Source: Setophaga petechia
Lineage: Eukaryota > Chordata > Aves > Passeriformes > Parulidae
Assembly: GCA_024362935.1 (NCBI GenBank)
Contig: JANCRA010000003.1
Coordinates: 40,795,291 to 40,859,290, forward strand
Direction: 5' to 3'
Length of the DNA: 64,000 bases
Shown one piece after another: positions 36,901 through 51,900 of the stretch; positions within the stretch are counted from its first letter, which is position 1, and each line of letters begins with the position of its first letter. The position numbers and the translations under genes are program-made. The notes under the pieces are model-generated. The model was not told where the DNA came from, ran no database searches, and worked only from the letters and a program-made list of their open reading frames with translations.

Positions 36901-39900
36901 AAATTTCCTGAATGCAGTATAGAAATCCCTTAAAAGTTAGCCTCTTGTGAAGATCTCTGCTGTTTTGGAGATAATAATAAAAATGAACTGCTGGTAGCAT
37001 TTCTGGAAAACCTTTGCCATCACAGAGATTCAAGGCAACCACGATCAAATGTTCAATTTGAATGGAGGGACACTTTAAGGAAATTATTTTGCAATACCTG
37101 TGTTTCTCTGGAGATCTTGATGAAGAAGTTCATGTGCTTATTCCAAATAAGAGTCATGTTGTATTTTTCTGGGATAATGATATCAAACATCAGGTGAAGG
37201 GCATTCTTTTTCACTTTGTATCTTACACCAGGATTTTCGCCAGAAATAGCAAAGGTTTCATCTCTCAGTATGATTGTCAGATTCTGGAACAAAATTTATT
37301 TGGAAGTTACAACTTATCAAGTTTCAGTATTTTCCTTGCTGAAGTTCAGCTGCTGTGATACTGCAGCAGGAAAACAGTATTTTTTTGATTGAGCAATTCA
37401 CCGCAGAGTAAACTTAAAAATTTCCTGGCTTCTACATAGACAAGATTCTTGGAGAATGAAACACAATATGAGAATTTTAAAAACCCAAACAAACAGCTAT
37501 GGCATTTCCTACTAAAACCAAGGCTCTAGGTTTAGCACATAAATCTTGTAAGCGAAATTTTCTCTTAAGATACAGCTAAAGCTTCCAAAAACTGAAGAAA
37601 ATCTGTTCTTAAAATCTATTCAGCTGGATAATGGCAGAAAGAAGAGCTTACCCCAAGGTAAATGCTGATGGATCTGGAGCACGTAACTCCTGATTTCCCA
37701 CAGATGACGTTCTCAGTAACAATTTTGAAAGAGGAAATGGGTCTGTTAACACTGCAGCCATCCTAAAAAAACCCGCAAAACAAACCACAAGAAGCACAAA
37801 GGCTCAGTAGACTGTGCCTGAAGTCTTCCAACTTAAAACATTAAAATATAAGAAAATAAAGGATGCTTAAAATGTCACGAGTAATTCTGTTTTGGGAGGC
37901 AATGACCTCTGCTTTGCTGGTCAAACTGATGTAACTTCCCTAAAAGACATATTTATCTTGTACAGAATACAATGACTGTTTAAACATATTTTTTAGAAAC
38001 CTAAAATTGGTTATAATTGCGTGAAAATTATGGTTTTTTAGAAGCAAAATATTTTCATTCTATGCATTGAAATAAATATAATATATAGAAACTCAGTAAG
38101 TGGTTAAAAAGATTCAAAGTGCTGTATTGTTTATTGATGCATCCTAGCAAATTTTTATTAGTCTCTTAAATCAAACTATTTCTTGATGCTGAGATGCTGC
38201 TGCAATAACCAGAAGGAAGCAGGTTACCATAGCTAATATGTATTCACAGTTGCCATCAAACACAAAACGCTGTCCATCAAAGGTGGTGATGTGGCCTTCT
38301 CCATACAGATTACAGGTGGAGGAACACCTTGTTTTCTGAACACATTTCCATTTGCCTTTTGTGCAAGTGCTGGGAGTGAGAACAGAAACCACACTCAGAT
38401 TTCAAAGAAATGCCATTGTCACCTGCTTATTTTTATACATATCTGCTTTTATCAATAACATGTTCAATTAATTAACTTATGTATACTGAGACGAAGTTAT
38501 GGTTAATATAAGAACCAGAATTAAAATTTATGGACTGCCTAGAAAATGAATTAATAATAAAGAAGAAACCTTGTTGTACTTTTGTACTTATTGTATTTTT
38601 GTACTTTTTTCATTAAAGAAATAGTATATAAAACCCATTTATTTTGGCTCTTACTGAGATCAGAAATCACTGCTCTTTGTATTTTGGGGAGTGGGTTTTT
38701 TTTTTTTTAAATAATAGATTAGTAACTGGAAAGGGAATAAAGTACTTTGAGAATTCTGCTAAAGAGATGGGAATCTTTTATGGTTGCTTTTATCTACAGA
38801 AAAGAAAGATAGATTTTGCCCTCATCTTTACTTAAATGGGTTGTTAGTAATACTTGACTTTATATAATTTACAGTCACAGGTCCTACTGATGCCTTTATT
38901 CCTGAACATACATAAGGCAGAAATTATCCCTGAAGCTGCTACAGTGACTCTTATCCATACATACATTATCAAATCTTAAGCTTCTCTCTCTTGTTAATCC
39001 CTGTACTCTGTCATGGTATTTCTTCCTTTCAGCTGTTGCCATTTCCTACTCTCCAGGAGTAGGAACATCTCTTGTCTCCGTTGTCATAACAATGTGCTGA
39101 GAGTGATGCTGAAATAAAACAGCTCATAGCTCTGATTCTGGTGTCCTGTCCTGCTCGTGGTTGTATATAAGCTGCCAGCGGTACAACTGTACACTTCAGT
39201 GAAACAGAGAATCTGCACTGAAAAACCCTGTGATTCTTACCAGATCTCACATTCCGTCTGGATTTGTTCACCTCTTCCATAAGCAAGGCCACCATATTCA
39301 CATGGACACTCCTCAGCTGGCACACACCTGCCATCGAGATTTTCATAGAGGCCATCAGCACAGACACAGCCTGATTCACACTTTGTGGGTATCTGGGAAA
39401 GGCCAACAGATTGCAAAACAAAAAGAAAAGAATGGAAGATGCATTTTATCCTGGATGCGAATGGTGTCAAGAGTTAACCTGTGCTAGGTTCTGTTTGGGC
39501 TTGATTTTAGTTTTGTGATGTTCCTTGTATTAATATGCTGTCAGTTGAACTAGTTTCACTGAAGCTGTAACTTAGACTTGTGGTCTGAGATACTAAACAT
39601 ACCTGAAGACTCTGAAAAATTTACCTTCCATCACTACCAGTCTTTCAAAAACAGTACAACAGAATATTCTTCATATCAAGGAAGCTTATTAAAATTTTTC
39701 CAATTAGTCTGTTTCCTTAATATAAGAAAACCCTATCAGGACAGCCCAGATCTTCACTTAGCCCAGGTCTCCTGCATTCTGTGATCAAAAGCAGCAAAGA
39801 GTTGAGAAAAAATAGAACAAGAAGCATAAACTCCGTATTTCCATTCACATGGAGTCACAGCTTATGGAGTACCCGAGCCAGAGATTATCACCATGTAGTT

Positions 39901-42900
39901 AAGCATCCTTAATGGATTTTTATTCTAATAGAACTTAATTCATTATTTCATGCAATTAATTTCTTTAGTCACTTCTTAAATATATGTACAATTTTTCTGT
40001 CCACAGCCTGATGTTTAACTGCATCATGTAAAATAAAACAATTCCTTTAATTTCACTAGAAGCAATGTAGTCTAGTTCTAAGTAACAACTAGAACATTCT
40101 ACCTCTCTCAAAAGGATAAATATCCCAGAGCTGTGAAACTCACACATTCAATTCCAGTAGCCAGCATTTGACAGGTAGGGGCACATGCAGCTCCATACTT
40201 GTTTTCTAAATTGTCAGAACATGATATGTATTTCTTAGGAGCTTTGCAGTTTTCTACGAAAAAGGAAGAAAAATTAACATTGAGGAGAAATTAACATAGA
40301 AGAGAACAGTGAAGTAGTAATTTTACAAAATAAAGGACAGAAAATGTGTCTAAGTAAACAATATCAGACTCATACCTGCAGGATTTTGAGGTTTGCCTGT
40401 GCAGCTTAGCCTCCCATTAACACAGTAGCTAGGAAGAAAAAGAAAAATCAATGAAAATCTCTTTGAAGAAAGAAATTTTGATTTTTTGCAAAATTGTTTT
40501 ATTAGCAATGTTTCACTCATGTTATGACCTCCTTCCCATCCTTTCAAGTGGAATATGAGTCTTGAACTTGTCTCTTCACTTTTTGTATTTTAAAGTAACA
40601 TCATTTTGGAAAGTGAATGCCTGTTATCACTAGTAGGCAATTGTCACTATGAGGATGGCCTATCAAGTTATTCCAGAAATTTGTCTGGAATATAGCTAAG
40701 TGCTGTTGACAAAATCTCCTAGTAGGAATAATCAGATCTCAGCTATTATTTTTTATTTTTCTTTGTAACATTTCCAAGCTGAAGGTAAGTAAAATGTTTT
40801 CTGCTCAGTTAGAATATCTATAGTTTAGAAAAGGGCAAATGAGTTGTCTTGAAAAATAAATTTGTGCTGTTAAAAAATAAAGGAGACTGTACTGGTTTGT
40901 GCTGGAATGGAGTTAATTTTCTTTTTAGCAGCTCAGTGGTGCTGTGTTTTGGATTTGTGACCAAAATGTTGTTGGTAACACAATGTTGTTTTAGCTGGTG
41001 CTGAACAGTGTCCCAGCATTTTCTCCTCAGGCTGCCCTGCCAGGGAGGAGGCTGAGAAGCAAAGTGTTTTCATTATGAGCAGAAACTGGGAGAGGACACA
41101 CCCAGGAGAGCTGACCCCACTGACCAAAGAAAGATCCATACTATACCACATCAAGCTCTGCAATAAAAGCTCAGGTAAAGAAGGAAGAAGGAGGGATGTT
41201 CTGAGTTACAGCACTCCTTTTCCCAGCAAACCATTCTGCATGGCAAATTCATGTTTTCCTGGAAACATCTGCATGGCTGCCTGCTGACAGGAAGTTCTGA
41301 ATCAATTCCTTACTTAGCTTTGATTGTTTATGCTGCTTTGCTTTTAAATAAGCTTTTTGCTTATTATTCATAAAGAAATTTAGTAAACTGTCTATATCTC
41401 TACCCATAAGGTTTCTTGCTGTTGTCCTGATTCTCCTCCACATCCTGCTGGAGTAAGTAGCTGTGTGGTGCTTTTCTTCTTACTGCAGTTGACCCTTGAC
41501 AGAGACATGAAGACCCCCTCATCTCCATTTTCACTTTGTTCTCCTTTAAACTTGACACACTTACCAGGTGATCCCACCAGTCATTGTTGACTGGTCAGGT
41601 AGGATGTACTTTCTGTCCTCTAAGTAGCAAGGACAATGAGATTTACGAACACACTCATTCTTGTGGTTCAGGTACATTCCTTTGGGACACTGGCAGCCTT
41701 CAATAGGAATATCAGTTGGATGGCATTCCAGGGCTCGGTTGGAGAGTGACAAGCATGTCCTGTCACATGCCTGAGTGTTGTAGCTGAATGTTTGATTGCC
41801 AGTGCAAGTAACGGCTATAAAACAAGACAAGAGCATACGTTAAACTTCATTTACTGATTGTCTTCCTTGTAAAAGATAATGTCCTTTTGTTTATTATGTG
41901 CTGCTTATTTTGTGCCAATAGTTTCATTGCTTAATCCTTCCAGCTGCTTCTCTTCCTGTGGATGTGGAGCTCTAGCAAAACATGTTGCAGACCAAGACTT
42001 CTGAACAGCAAACTGTGCAGCTGTTCAGAAGTTTCATGCAGGTAAAATACCTTACAGATTTTTTGTGAATCTTAGAATTTAATAATTCAAAGGGAATTAT
42101 TAGCAGAAATACCAATGTATTTTTGAGTAACAGTGAAACCCATGCCTGTGTCTGAGTTACAAAATTATAAAATAAAATCTGTAGTCAGTTTTCCCCAGTT
42201 CTTTCCCATTTTACAGGACTGCTTTATTTTTCTGGCTATTCTATACCTTAATTATCAAGTCCTGGAAGCATCCACATGCTCACCTTAAAGCATATGAATA
42301 ATCTTTTTCATATAGTTTTGAAATAACAACCCTGTTGAGACAGACACTAGAAAGGTATCTAATAGTTGGATATTTGTTACCCAATTGCAGGGCTTTCTGA
42401 TCACTATTTCCTCATTACTCATCTGATGGCAGATCACTAAGAGTTGGTTCAGGTACTCACTGCAATTGTCCATACTGCTCCTCCAGTTCTCAAGGATTAA
42501 ACCCATGGAGCTGCATGCTCGTGCATATGATCCCAGAGCAGAACAAATATAAGGAAAGGTCTCTTCATAATTACAGGCTTGGTAGACACATCTCTGAAAC
42601 CCAACACACAGAGAGTACTTTGTTACTGGGGACCAGACATTTGGAAGTCCTTAACCCTGAAGGTATTTGAAAGACATGTGGATGTGACATTTAGGGACAT
42701 GGTGTAGTGGTGGACTTGGCATTGTTGTATTTATGGTTGGACTCAATGATCTCAAAAATCTTTCCCAACCAATATGATTCTATGCTGAATTACAGAACTA
42801 AGTCACACAAGATACATATTACTGCATAACTAAAACTCATGGAAAATATCTGAGTAATTGCATTGCGGATGTAAATAAAATATACTTAGTACCCCAAAAA

Positions 42901-45900
42901 ACGCCTTTGTTCATTTGCTGCTTCTCATTTGTAATATTCAAAATGTTTTGTGTAGATTGACAAGTATACTAAACTCAATTATGCACATGGTAAAATCGAC
43001 ACTTTGCACAGTTAAAGTTGTTGTCATGGACAACTGCAGCATGAGCAAAAATATTTTCTGATTCACAGGGATGGGACTAGTGCCTGTGACCAAACAGACT
43101 TTCAGTGTGGTGGAGACATAATTTTCAAAACCACACCTGTTCCTAAGCTTCTCTGCATTGCTGATTCAATGCGTGGGACACCATGTATGAGTCCAATCTG
43201 GTTTATATTTGGACTCCCTCTGTACAACATCCATCGTAATAACTTCATACCTTGTAGAAAGGAATAGGGTTCACCACAGCATGGCATTTCTCAAACACTG
43301 TACCCTTCCTGGTCAGAATGGAGCAATGAGTCTCAGCAGATATTTCTAATGAAAGTAAACAATAAACATTAAAAAGGGAAAGTTAGGGGGAAAAATGGAA
43401 AAGGAAATTTTCACAAATTTGGTGTTTTAGGCAAACTTTCAGCAATGATGCACTGAACAATAGGACAATTTCTAGCTTGTTAGCTTTCAGACTCTCTTCT
43501 TGTACAAGTAGCTCAGTAGAGCTTTTTTTTTTTCACAATTTTTTTTTTTTTAAGACCAATAGCAATAAAGAGTTGGGAAGACAAAACCTGGATTTCAGTC
43601 TCAGTACTGCTGAGCAAACCTAAGACACTTGTGGACATTGCAGTTTCACTAGACAGATCAAACCACTCTCATTCATCATCTCAATCCCAGATCTGAATTT
43701 GTGATGTTCAATCCTCTCAGTCTCTGTTTCTGTGCAGCTCTCTCATTTCCCTGGTACGGGCTTATGGAAGTGTCGGACAAATCAGCTGGAGAGATCAGTT
43801 ACCACAGCATCATGTACTTACTGTTCAGTTGGCTCAGAGCACAAGGGTCAGTCTCTCTCTCTAAGGCAGGATGGCAATTTCCTGCCCTCCAGGAATCTAC
43901 AAACAGGGAGGCTGTCCCTTCAGTGATATCCATGCTAGTCATGAAGTCATCTGTAGTGTCTCCATTGTAATTGCCACACAAACCTGACAATATCAGAAAT
44001 ACAAGGGATGGCGGAAATTAAAAGAATGTGTGCACAGTGGCCTATGTTTCATTCTATAACAGTGAGACAATTGATTCAAAAGCTCTACATAGAGTGTCAA
44101 TGACTACTCAGGTCAAGTAGCCAGAGAATGTTGATTATGTACACATTCAGTCACTGAGCCTCTGCCTCCTCAAGTTAAGAGTGTCAGCTTCTAATCAATG
44201 ACAAAATCATAGAGACATTTTTGTCTTTTTTTCAGAAAAAAGTGGTTTTAAATAATGCAGAAAAGAAAGGCCATGAAAAGCTTTTGAAGTTGCATGTTTT
44301 CTTATGTATATTAAATGCATAATGACAAAGAATTTGTATTTAGGCTTTTGTAAAAGCCAAAGCCTCTCTGTAATTGCCCATAATCAGAATGCAAAATACG
44401 CTTGTGTGGCTAATGTTGCTGTGCAATAAACATCCCCATCTGGTGATTACCAGCTCAGAAACTTTTAGATTCTTAGGCTCATTGGGTTTACAGTGGTCGT
44501 GCACTACATTCAAAGAACTTTGTGCTCCAAGATGCAGAGACCACACAGACTTATTTGTTGCTCCTTCATTGTGTAGTATAGCACATATTGAAAAAGGCAC
44601 ACAAAATACAGAACAGCATTGTGTTATGTATGAAAAATGCGACACCTTTAGTTTCTTTGATTCATTTTAAAGTTATTAGTGAAAAATCAATTCAGTTTCC
44701 AATGTATTTTTTTCTTTGAATCTGGAGAAGAAAATTGATTTCCTAAAAGATGAATACTAAGTTATCAAAATTATACTCCCTACATTTCCTCTTTTGCAAG
44801 GGGACTTGTTTACTTACCTAGTGTTCTGCCTTTGAATTGTGATCCAACTTTCACATAGGCCTGGAACACGGGTGATGTTTGAACTGCAAGTTCCAGCCCA
44901 AAGTTTGTGTTCATCTGAACGTACATGGAGGACTGTCTGAAAACAGTGATGTCTCCTGAAGGAACAAGCATGTTTAAAAATAGAGATGCTGGTGATACTG
45001 CAAGGTAACAATTTTAACACATATATAAATGTTCTAGCACTCTGTCTACAACTCTTCTCCCACACACAACTCTCCTCAGAGGAACAGATGTAGCAGAAGA
45101 GACTTTAACCTTCCTCTAAAACCCCTGGTACTAGCAATTGAAAGACTGTGAAAGATGCTGGGTTATGTAAAAACAGACAATTTAATTTGGATATAATTTA
45201 TATTCCCCTTTTTTTTTTTTTACCTGATCTGTAAGGCAGCCGCTTGAGTTCATCATCATCAGTAAGGAGATCATTCTGAGAAATCACAATTTTGTCCTGT
45301 AAGAAGAGGACATGGAACCAGAAGTAACTATCTTTACAGATGGTATTTATATGTTAATATAAGCAACTGTACTGTCGATGATCTATGTAAAAGAAAAAAA
45401 TTAATTCAAGCATTTTCTCACACTATAACAGGCTGCTTTTAGCTTTCCCTCTGAAAATACCTTCCTGAGTTGATGCAGCAACTGAGATCTTTACTGCATA
45501 TACATGAGCAGAAACATATCTTCAGTATTTATCCTTCACAATTTTTAAGTTCAAGCTACCAGCAATGACTTTGAGCACTTATTTTGCTAATCTAGTGATA
45601 AAATCCTGGATGGAACCTGTGGAGGGAATACCTACCTTTGTAGACTGGTAAACTATAGCACTAAGTGAGGTCTCAGAATGAGAATAACCAGTCTTTTCAT
45701 ACACAGCCATTAGGGTTCCATTGTGTGGCAGGCTGGAACTCTGGAGGGAAATGGAAAAGAGAAGTAAAAAGAGAAGCCATGTCAGTATAACAATGATTTG
45801 TAGAATAAATGTGTATCTTATGAAGTCCTCAGTTTGTGTTCCAATAGGAAACCACATACTGACTAAAATATATCCATCTGATATTCTGTTGAAATTACCT

Positions 45901-48900
45901 TCATAAGAACGTAAGTGCAAACACCGTGGAATCGATATGGCCTCGAATCAAACGTGGTAACAAAGGAGCCTCCTTCCAGTGAACACCTTCCAGGGCAGGG
46001 CAAGTCTTTGCAGTTCCACTGACCCATCACACATTTACTGCAGAAAACGAGAAATTCTGTGCAAGGTTATTCTTTTCTTCATGCTCTAAAAGCTCAGCTA
46101 CTTCCTAGCAATGAAATATGTTGTTTTTATCACTTATCCCCTTTTGTTTTCTATGCTTTGATTTTCTTTGTTTACATATATCAGTTGAAGTTGCTCATCC
46201 TAATTCGAAGTTGCTAAACTCTTGTATGGATTGTCAGTAAACTTTCTGAAACTGTGAAAGGTGCTGCCCTTTGAAAATTTTTTTTAGGCAAAATTTTCCA
46301 ATGGTCTGGTAAAGGTACTTTTTATTCTCTCGTGGAAGTATCTGTTGCTACTCACCAGGTCCTACAAGCTGCTTTCATTGTCTCACCAGGAGCATATGTT
46401 TTCCCATTCAGTGTACATGGACACTGGCTGATGTGAACACATGTCCGATTCTTCGAGATATCATCAAGAACAGTTCCTGCCAAAGAAGATGAACAAAACA
46501 TTTTTCTCCATCCTCACTAGCACTACAGTAATTATGGCTTGAGTGATTTCTGAAATTAGCCTGAGAATGCTATTCTTGCACAACCAGTGTCCATACTCTA
46601 AGATGTAACACGCAGGATATTTTCTCCTAATTAAAATGAAACTGAATATTCACAAGTGACAACAGCTTTTGACTACTTTGTCATATGAAAGCAAAGTCAA
46701 TTGTCCTATTTTGAAATGCAAATGATAGTAATAATCACAATTTCTGTAATGAGTTAATCTTGAATTATTTTAAAGGGAATTTACAAAATTCCCATAATAC
46801 TGCAGAAATACTCTGAAGCATGCTACCTCTTCCTGGTGTCTGATCAATGTATATTTAAGTAAAGAACTTTAAGCAGATGGCATATCTTTATCCCATCACA
46901 AACCATGGTCTTGTAAGGAAAATGTATTCATAGTTCTGTTCCTGTGAAGAGTGACCATCTATCCTGAAGGACCACAATTACTCAAGGCTCCAGTTACATT
47001 ATGTTACCTGAGAAAGAGCAGTTCTAGCAGCACAATGCCCTGAAATGCACGGCTAGTTCATTATTAAGCAGTCCATTCCACTTGACTGGATATGTGCAAA
47101 AAACATTTGTGTGATCCATTAAGAATATGATGAAATGATACCTTCTGGACAAAAGCAGCCATAGGTACAGTGACTGGAACAGCTGTACTCTGGGTTGGAA
47201 CAGGTTTTAATACACGGAGAACCACATTCCTCATAGATTTGGTTTGCAGAACATTTTCCCACAGCTGCAACAAACAGTGGGAGTGTTAAGATTTTTCAAG
47301 TGTAAACATAGAATATTTCACCTGCTACCTAGCTAGGAAAAGGCTTCTGATTTCTGACACTAACATTCTTTTATCCTGCCTCAATATTAATTTCTTCATT
47401 TCAGTACTCTTTATTCATATATCATCATATATTCATTCTGGCTTTCTCTAATTTTTCTTGCGCAAAAAATTGGAAACATTTTTTCAGAAGCTTGGAGAAT
47501 GGCAAACAGGTCATACTGCAGCCTAATGAAGTAGTAGTACTTCAAGGTTTTGCTTCCAAGCAGTCATTGTAAATAAGAACATCTGAAAAAAGACTACTGA
47601 AAATCATCTTGCAATAAAAGGAGCGATGGCAATTAGCAAAAAGGTTCAAAGACTTCAGTGGCTATTTAAAAGTGCTCTCTCTTCACTGGCTAATTTTCCA
47701 AGTACAGTAGTAAGAAAACTGTTCTTAGAACAAGCAGCCCCCTGTCGGAAGTTTGAGAAGTCAAAAAGTTTTCACTTGGTGGATGTTTATCTGCTTTATT
47801 GTGACTGATCGAGACATAGGAGCTATGTTTTGAGCTTCCTTCTTCTTTGAGGTTTCCCTGCTCTCCTTACAGCTTTATCAAAGAACACTGTTCTCTGTAG
47901 AAAGTAGTTTGTTTGATACAGACAGTAGAGACTTTTTAAAATATTCCAGTTATTATCATTATCCCTCTATTTAAGACACAGAGAAGTTAAGCACAGTCTC
48001 TCATGAATAAACCATTTGAACTTACAGCAGAAGTTCTCAGTTCTCCAGTTGAACACCATTTGGTGGGACATGGCACATTGCCTGGAATACTCTGACAGTG
48101 TAGAGCAAGTGCAGTTGTTTTGTCCTGGCTCGCTGCAGTCCTGCATATCAAGCTGGCAACGAATGACAAACCTATCCTTGGGCACACTGCAGGTTGGTGA
48201 CACCAAATTAAGTAGCTGAGAGCAGATCATAGCCTGAATAAAAAGAGAAAGAATATTGTTCCTGGTGGTGTTTCCTTCATACAAAAACCACAGTGGAATA
48301 ACACTGCTAGCTATTCCTAGTAATATGCTAGATTTTCTTGTTACTTTGTTTGCTTTTCCCCCCAGAGTTTTATAATGGATATTTGACTTAAAATGCATGA
48401 GAAATTCACAGATAGAAAGGAATATAAATTCATTGTACAATAGAAAGAACTTGATGTATTGAAATAATTCCACTTCTCATTATGTTGAAAATTAAGTCAC
48501 TTTCTGTGCCATCAGCCCCCCTAAAAATGGCTGAGAACATTACACACAGGAAATGTGTTGTCTCATGGCAAACATGAGACAACATGTTCCGTGAAAAACA
48601 TCCCAGATGAGAAGATCACAAAATTAATGTCTCTTGGAGCATACACTTGGTGCATTTCTGTTGCCCGGATGTTTGTGTTGCCTATCATGTCTTACACTGC
48701 AGTGTAAGGTCTCAAAGGTTCTCAGGCACACTGACTTTCTTTTCACTTAGAACAGTGATAGCTGTTGATGGTGGTTGTCTCTGTTATCAGTGCTGTTATC
48801 TGGCAATATGTCGTAGGCATTGTGAGTATCTTCAAATCTGTACAGCTTATAGTATCAGGTCTCCAGGTGTCAGATAAAAAGTTCTTAAAGCTTTACTGGT

Positions 48901-51900
48901 TTCCATGAATTTCCTGTGATAACCTGCCTGGAATCCCAGAAAGTTCTGAGCTAAATGCTGGTTGATTTTTAAGAGTGATTTAAATCTAGCTTCAAAATTG
49001 CCTGCAGCCTTTTATTCAAATGTGGTTTTAATACAAAGAACTCCTTTTCTTTCTCATATCATGCTATACAGATGTTGACTGTACCCATTTTGTGGAAGTA
49101 ATTTTTATGAAACCACTGCCCCTCTGTTGTTGATTTCTAATCATCTTGCCCCCACTAAGAATTATGCTGCAGTGAAGCCAAGATCTTTCTTACATATTTT
49201 TTGTGAGGAACAGCAGAAATTGGTATCTCCTCAGACAGGCAGATCTCTGATGGATCATCCATTTTTTGTAATGCAGCAAATTTATATGTATCCAGCAATT
49301 TACCTGGAAATTAAAGGGTTATAATATGTCAGGAAAAAAACTGCATTGATTTGATGTAGCAAAACTCAGATTTTACTCTTTGACTGTTAAATGTCCTACT
49401 AGTTAATTTTCCCAATGATAAAAACTGCCTCTTGTGGAAGTCAGGAGAGTGTGATCCTTACCACCTGTTACTAAAAGATAAGAGTCCTTATCACTTGTGT
49501 GATGAACCCATTGTATTATGCTTATAGGAGATAACAGAGTGTAGCATAATCATATGAGGTATGTTGGTGCCCCATGGGACTGCTTTACTCAATTCTGATA
49601 CACAGCAATGCTATCACAGTATTCAATTTTCACCTTGACTCACTTTAACTCATTCTCCTCCTTTCTGAAATGTCCTTGTCTCTTACCTTCACGGACAAAT
49701 TCATTCAATTCATAACCATCATAGTTCCCACACATTCCGCATGTTTTCCCCATGTATTTTTTTTCAGCCAAAACCTAAAATAAAATAGAACAAAATCTTT
49801 TAAAGGATCACCCTAAGTAAAATTACCTATACAGCAATAACTTTCTCAAACAAATTCACTGCAAGCATTCAATTAAAAGTGATTCTTCTCATTAATTTCA
49901 GTGACTTTTTGGAGGAAGAATTTTGTATACAGTGAAGTCTTTTCCCAATAGGCAAATAGTGATTTTTTTAAAATTAGTATTTAATAAAAAGAATAAGATT
50001 TGAAGACACAGGGAATTGAGGGGGGATAACATTCTAAGGATCCAGAAAAAAAGGAAATAATGCTGAAGCATTGATAATATCTCTGTTGACAGAGCACAAA
50101 TTTCAGGTTTCTTCTCTTAAGGAACTTAAGGTTACAGGAAGAAAATCTATTTTCAGAAGAAGGTTATTCAGTTCTCTGTTGTTCTGGAGACTAAAGTGGT
50201 AGTATTACTTCTGGCTACAAACAATGAATTATTGTGAAAATCTTAGATCAGAGAAATAAAACTATATTCTCTGTACAGTCAGATTAACCCAACACTAGCA
50301 TTTTCTCTTACATATGTGATAATAATGCTGATAAATCTCCCAGACAATTTTCTATATCTCCTTGTTTTAGCAAACTTAATCAATATAGAATTCAGTGTCC
50401 TTTGTGGTAATAATATCAAGGTCACACTGAGAAAATGTCTTGGGGATTTTGAAAGGAAAACAGGAGAAGATTCTGAAAAAGGAAAGAGAAAAGAAACTGG
50501 TAGAAGCACTCGATATTTGAAACCAAAAGATGTCCCAGGGAAGCCCAATAAAAAAGTCAAAACTATGGCATACAGTATTAAGTTCTACACAACTTTAAAC
50601 ATCTCTTAAGAAAAAGATTGCTGCTGCTGAAACACCCTGAGGAAAGATTAAAATGTGTGCAAGTATCCACAAATCTCAGCACTGGTGGTTTTGGCTAACT
50701 ATCAATGCTGCAAGGGAAAGTAATACGCAAAGTTGATTATTTCAAGAGAAATGGATAAAACAGGAAAAGAATAAATATCAAAATAGTAAATACATGCAAA
50801 AGCACCCATTCAATTCAGAGAGTTCTTGCCATTCCAGTAAATCAGTGATAATTTTCTTCTCTGCTCTATGAGAACATTTTACTAACCATGAGGTAGTCAT
50901 CATTGTTCCACATGACCACCAGCTCCATCTCCATCAGCTTGGCTACCAGGCGGATGTTGCGTCCGTAAGGTGCTATTTGGATTCCATTGCTGGTGTAAGG
51001 CAACTGAATGACACTGAAATAAGGGGAGAAGAGAAACCAACCTCATAGCAAGATTATGCAGGTATCAGTTATTTATTTTGGATATGATACATACCCAGTC
51101 TGAGTACTTGTAGCAACATGAAACAGAATTTTTTTCCTTTTTAACTGTGACATTTCAAAACACATGAAAGTTTCTGTTGATTGAAAATCCACATGAACAG
51201 TTTCATAGTAGGATCACCAAAAAATGGGTTGCAGTGATTCTACTACTGGCAATGTTTGCACAGGACTTGGCATCTTCACTTAGTTTGGTTTTATTAGAGC
51301 ACAGTTATTTGTTTCAAGAACCATGAAGCTGATGTGGTGAAACTAACGCTGATTATCCTGAGGAGAGCCTATGGCATTTTAATATAAGAATTATGATAGA
51401 AAATTGACGAGATCAGAGAAACCTATAAAGAGAATGTTGTAGAGTATGAGTGCTTGATGGGAAGCAACGGGAGTAGAGTTCAGTTAGATGTGTTAACTTA
51501 AGTAATTTGTTAATTCATTTTTGACACAAAGCAGTCGTCAGTGAACCTGCTATATAACTCCCGGCACCTGCTATATAACTCCCTGCCTTCTCTAAACACT
51601 TCATACCCCATTCATGGCGGAATCTTACCCAACACTCCTGATAGAAATGCTGCCTTTCTCAACAATGACAACAGAAGGTCCAAGCTCAATAATGATCCTT
51701 GCAATTTTTTTGTCCAGTCCACGACGGAACTGAATGTTGAAGTCTGGGCTGGTTTCATCACATACAGTTGCAAAGATGTAGTTGCAAGTCCCACTGAAGT
51801 CATACTGGTATTTATCAAAGGTTGAAAAATGCCCTCCTCCCCAGGTAGAACAGGAATCCTTGCTCAAAACTACAAAAGAGAAAGAAACATGGATTATCAT

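Noticed and set aside
44818..44936. Acceptor at 44937 for MUC6 exon 14
   Set aside because: After exon 13 (phase 1) it leads to a stop; the acceptor before 44955 restores the frame and the VWD sequence.
49127..49324. Plus-strand frame near 49.2 kb
   Set aside because: It is the antisense shadow of MUC6 exon 7 (49194-49303).
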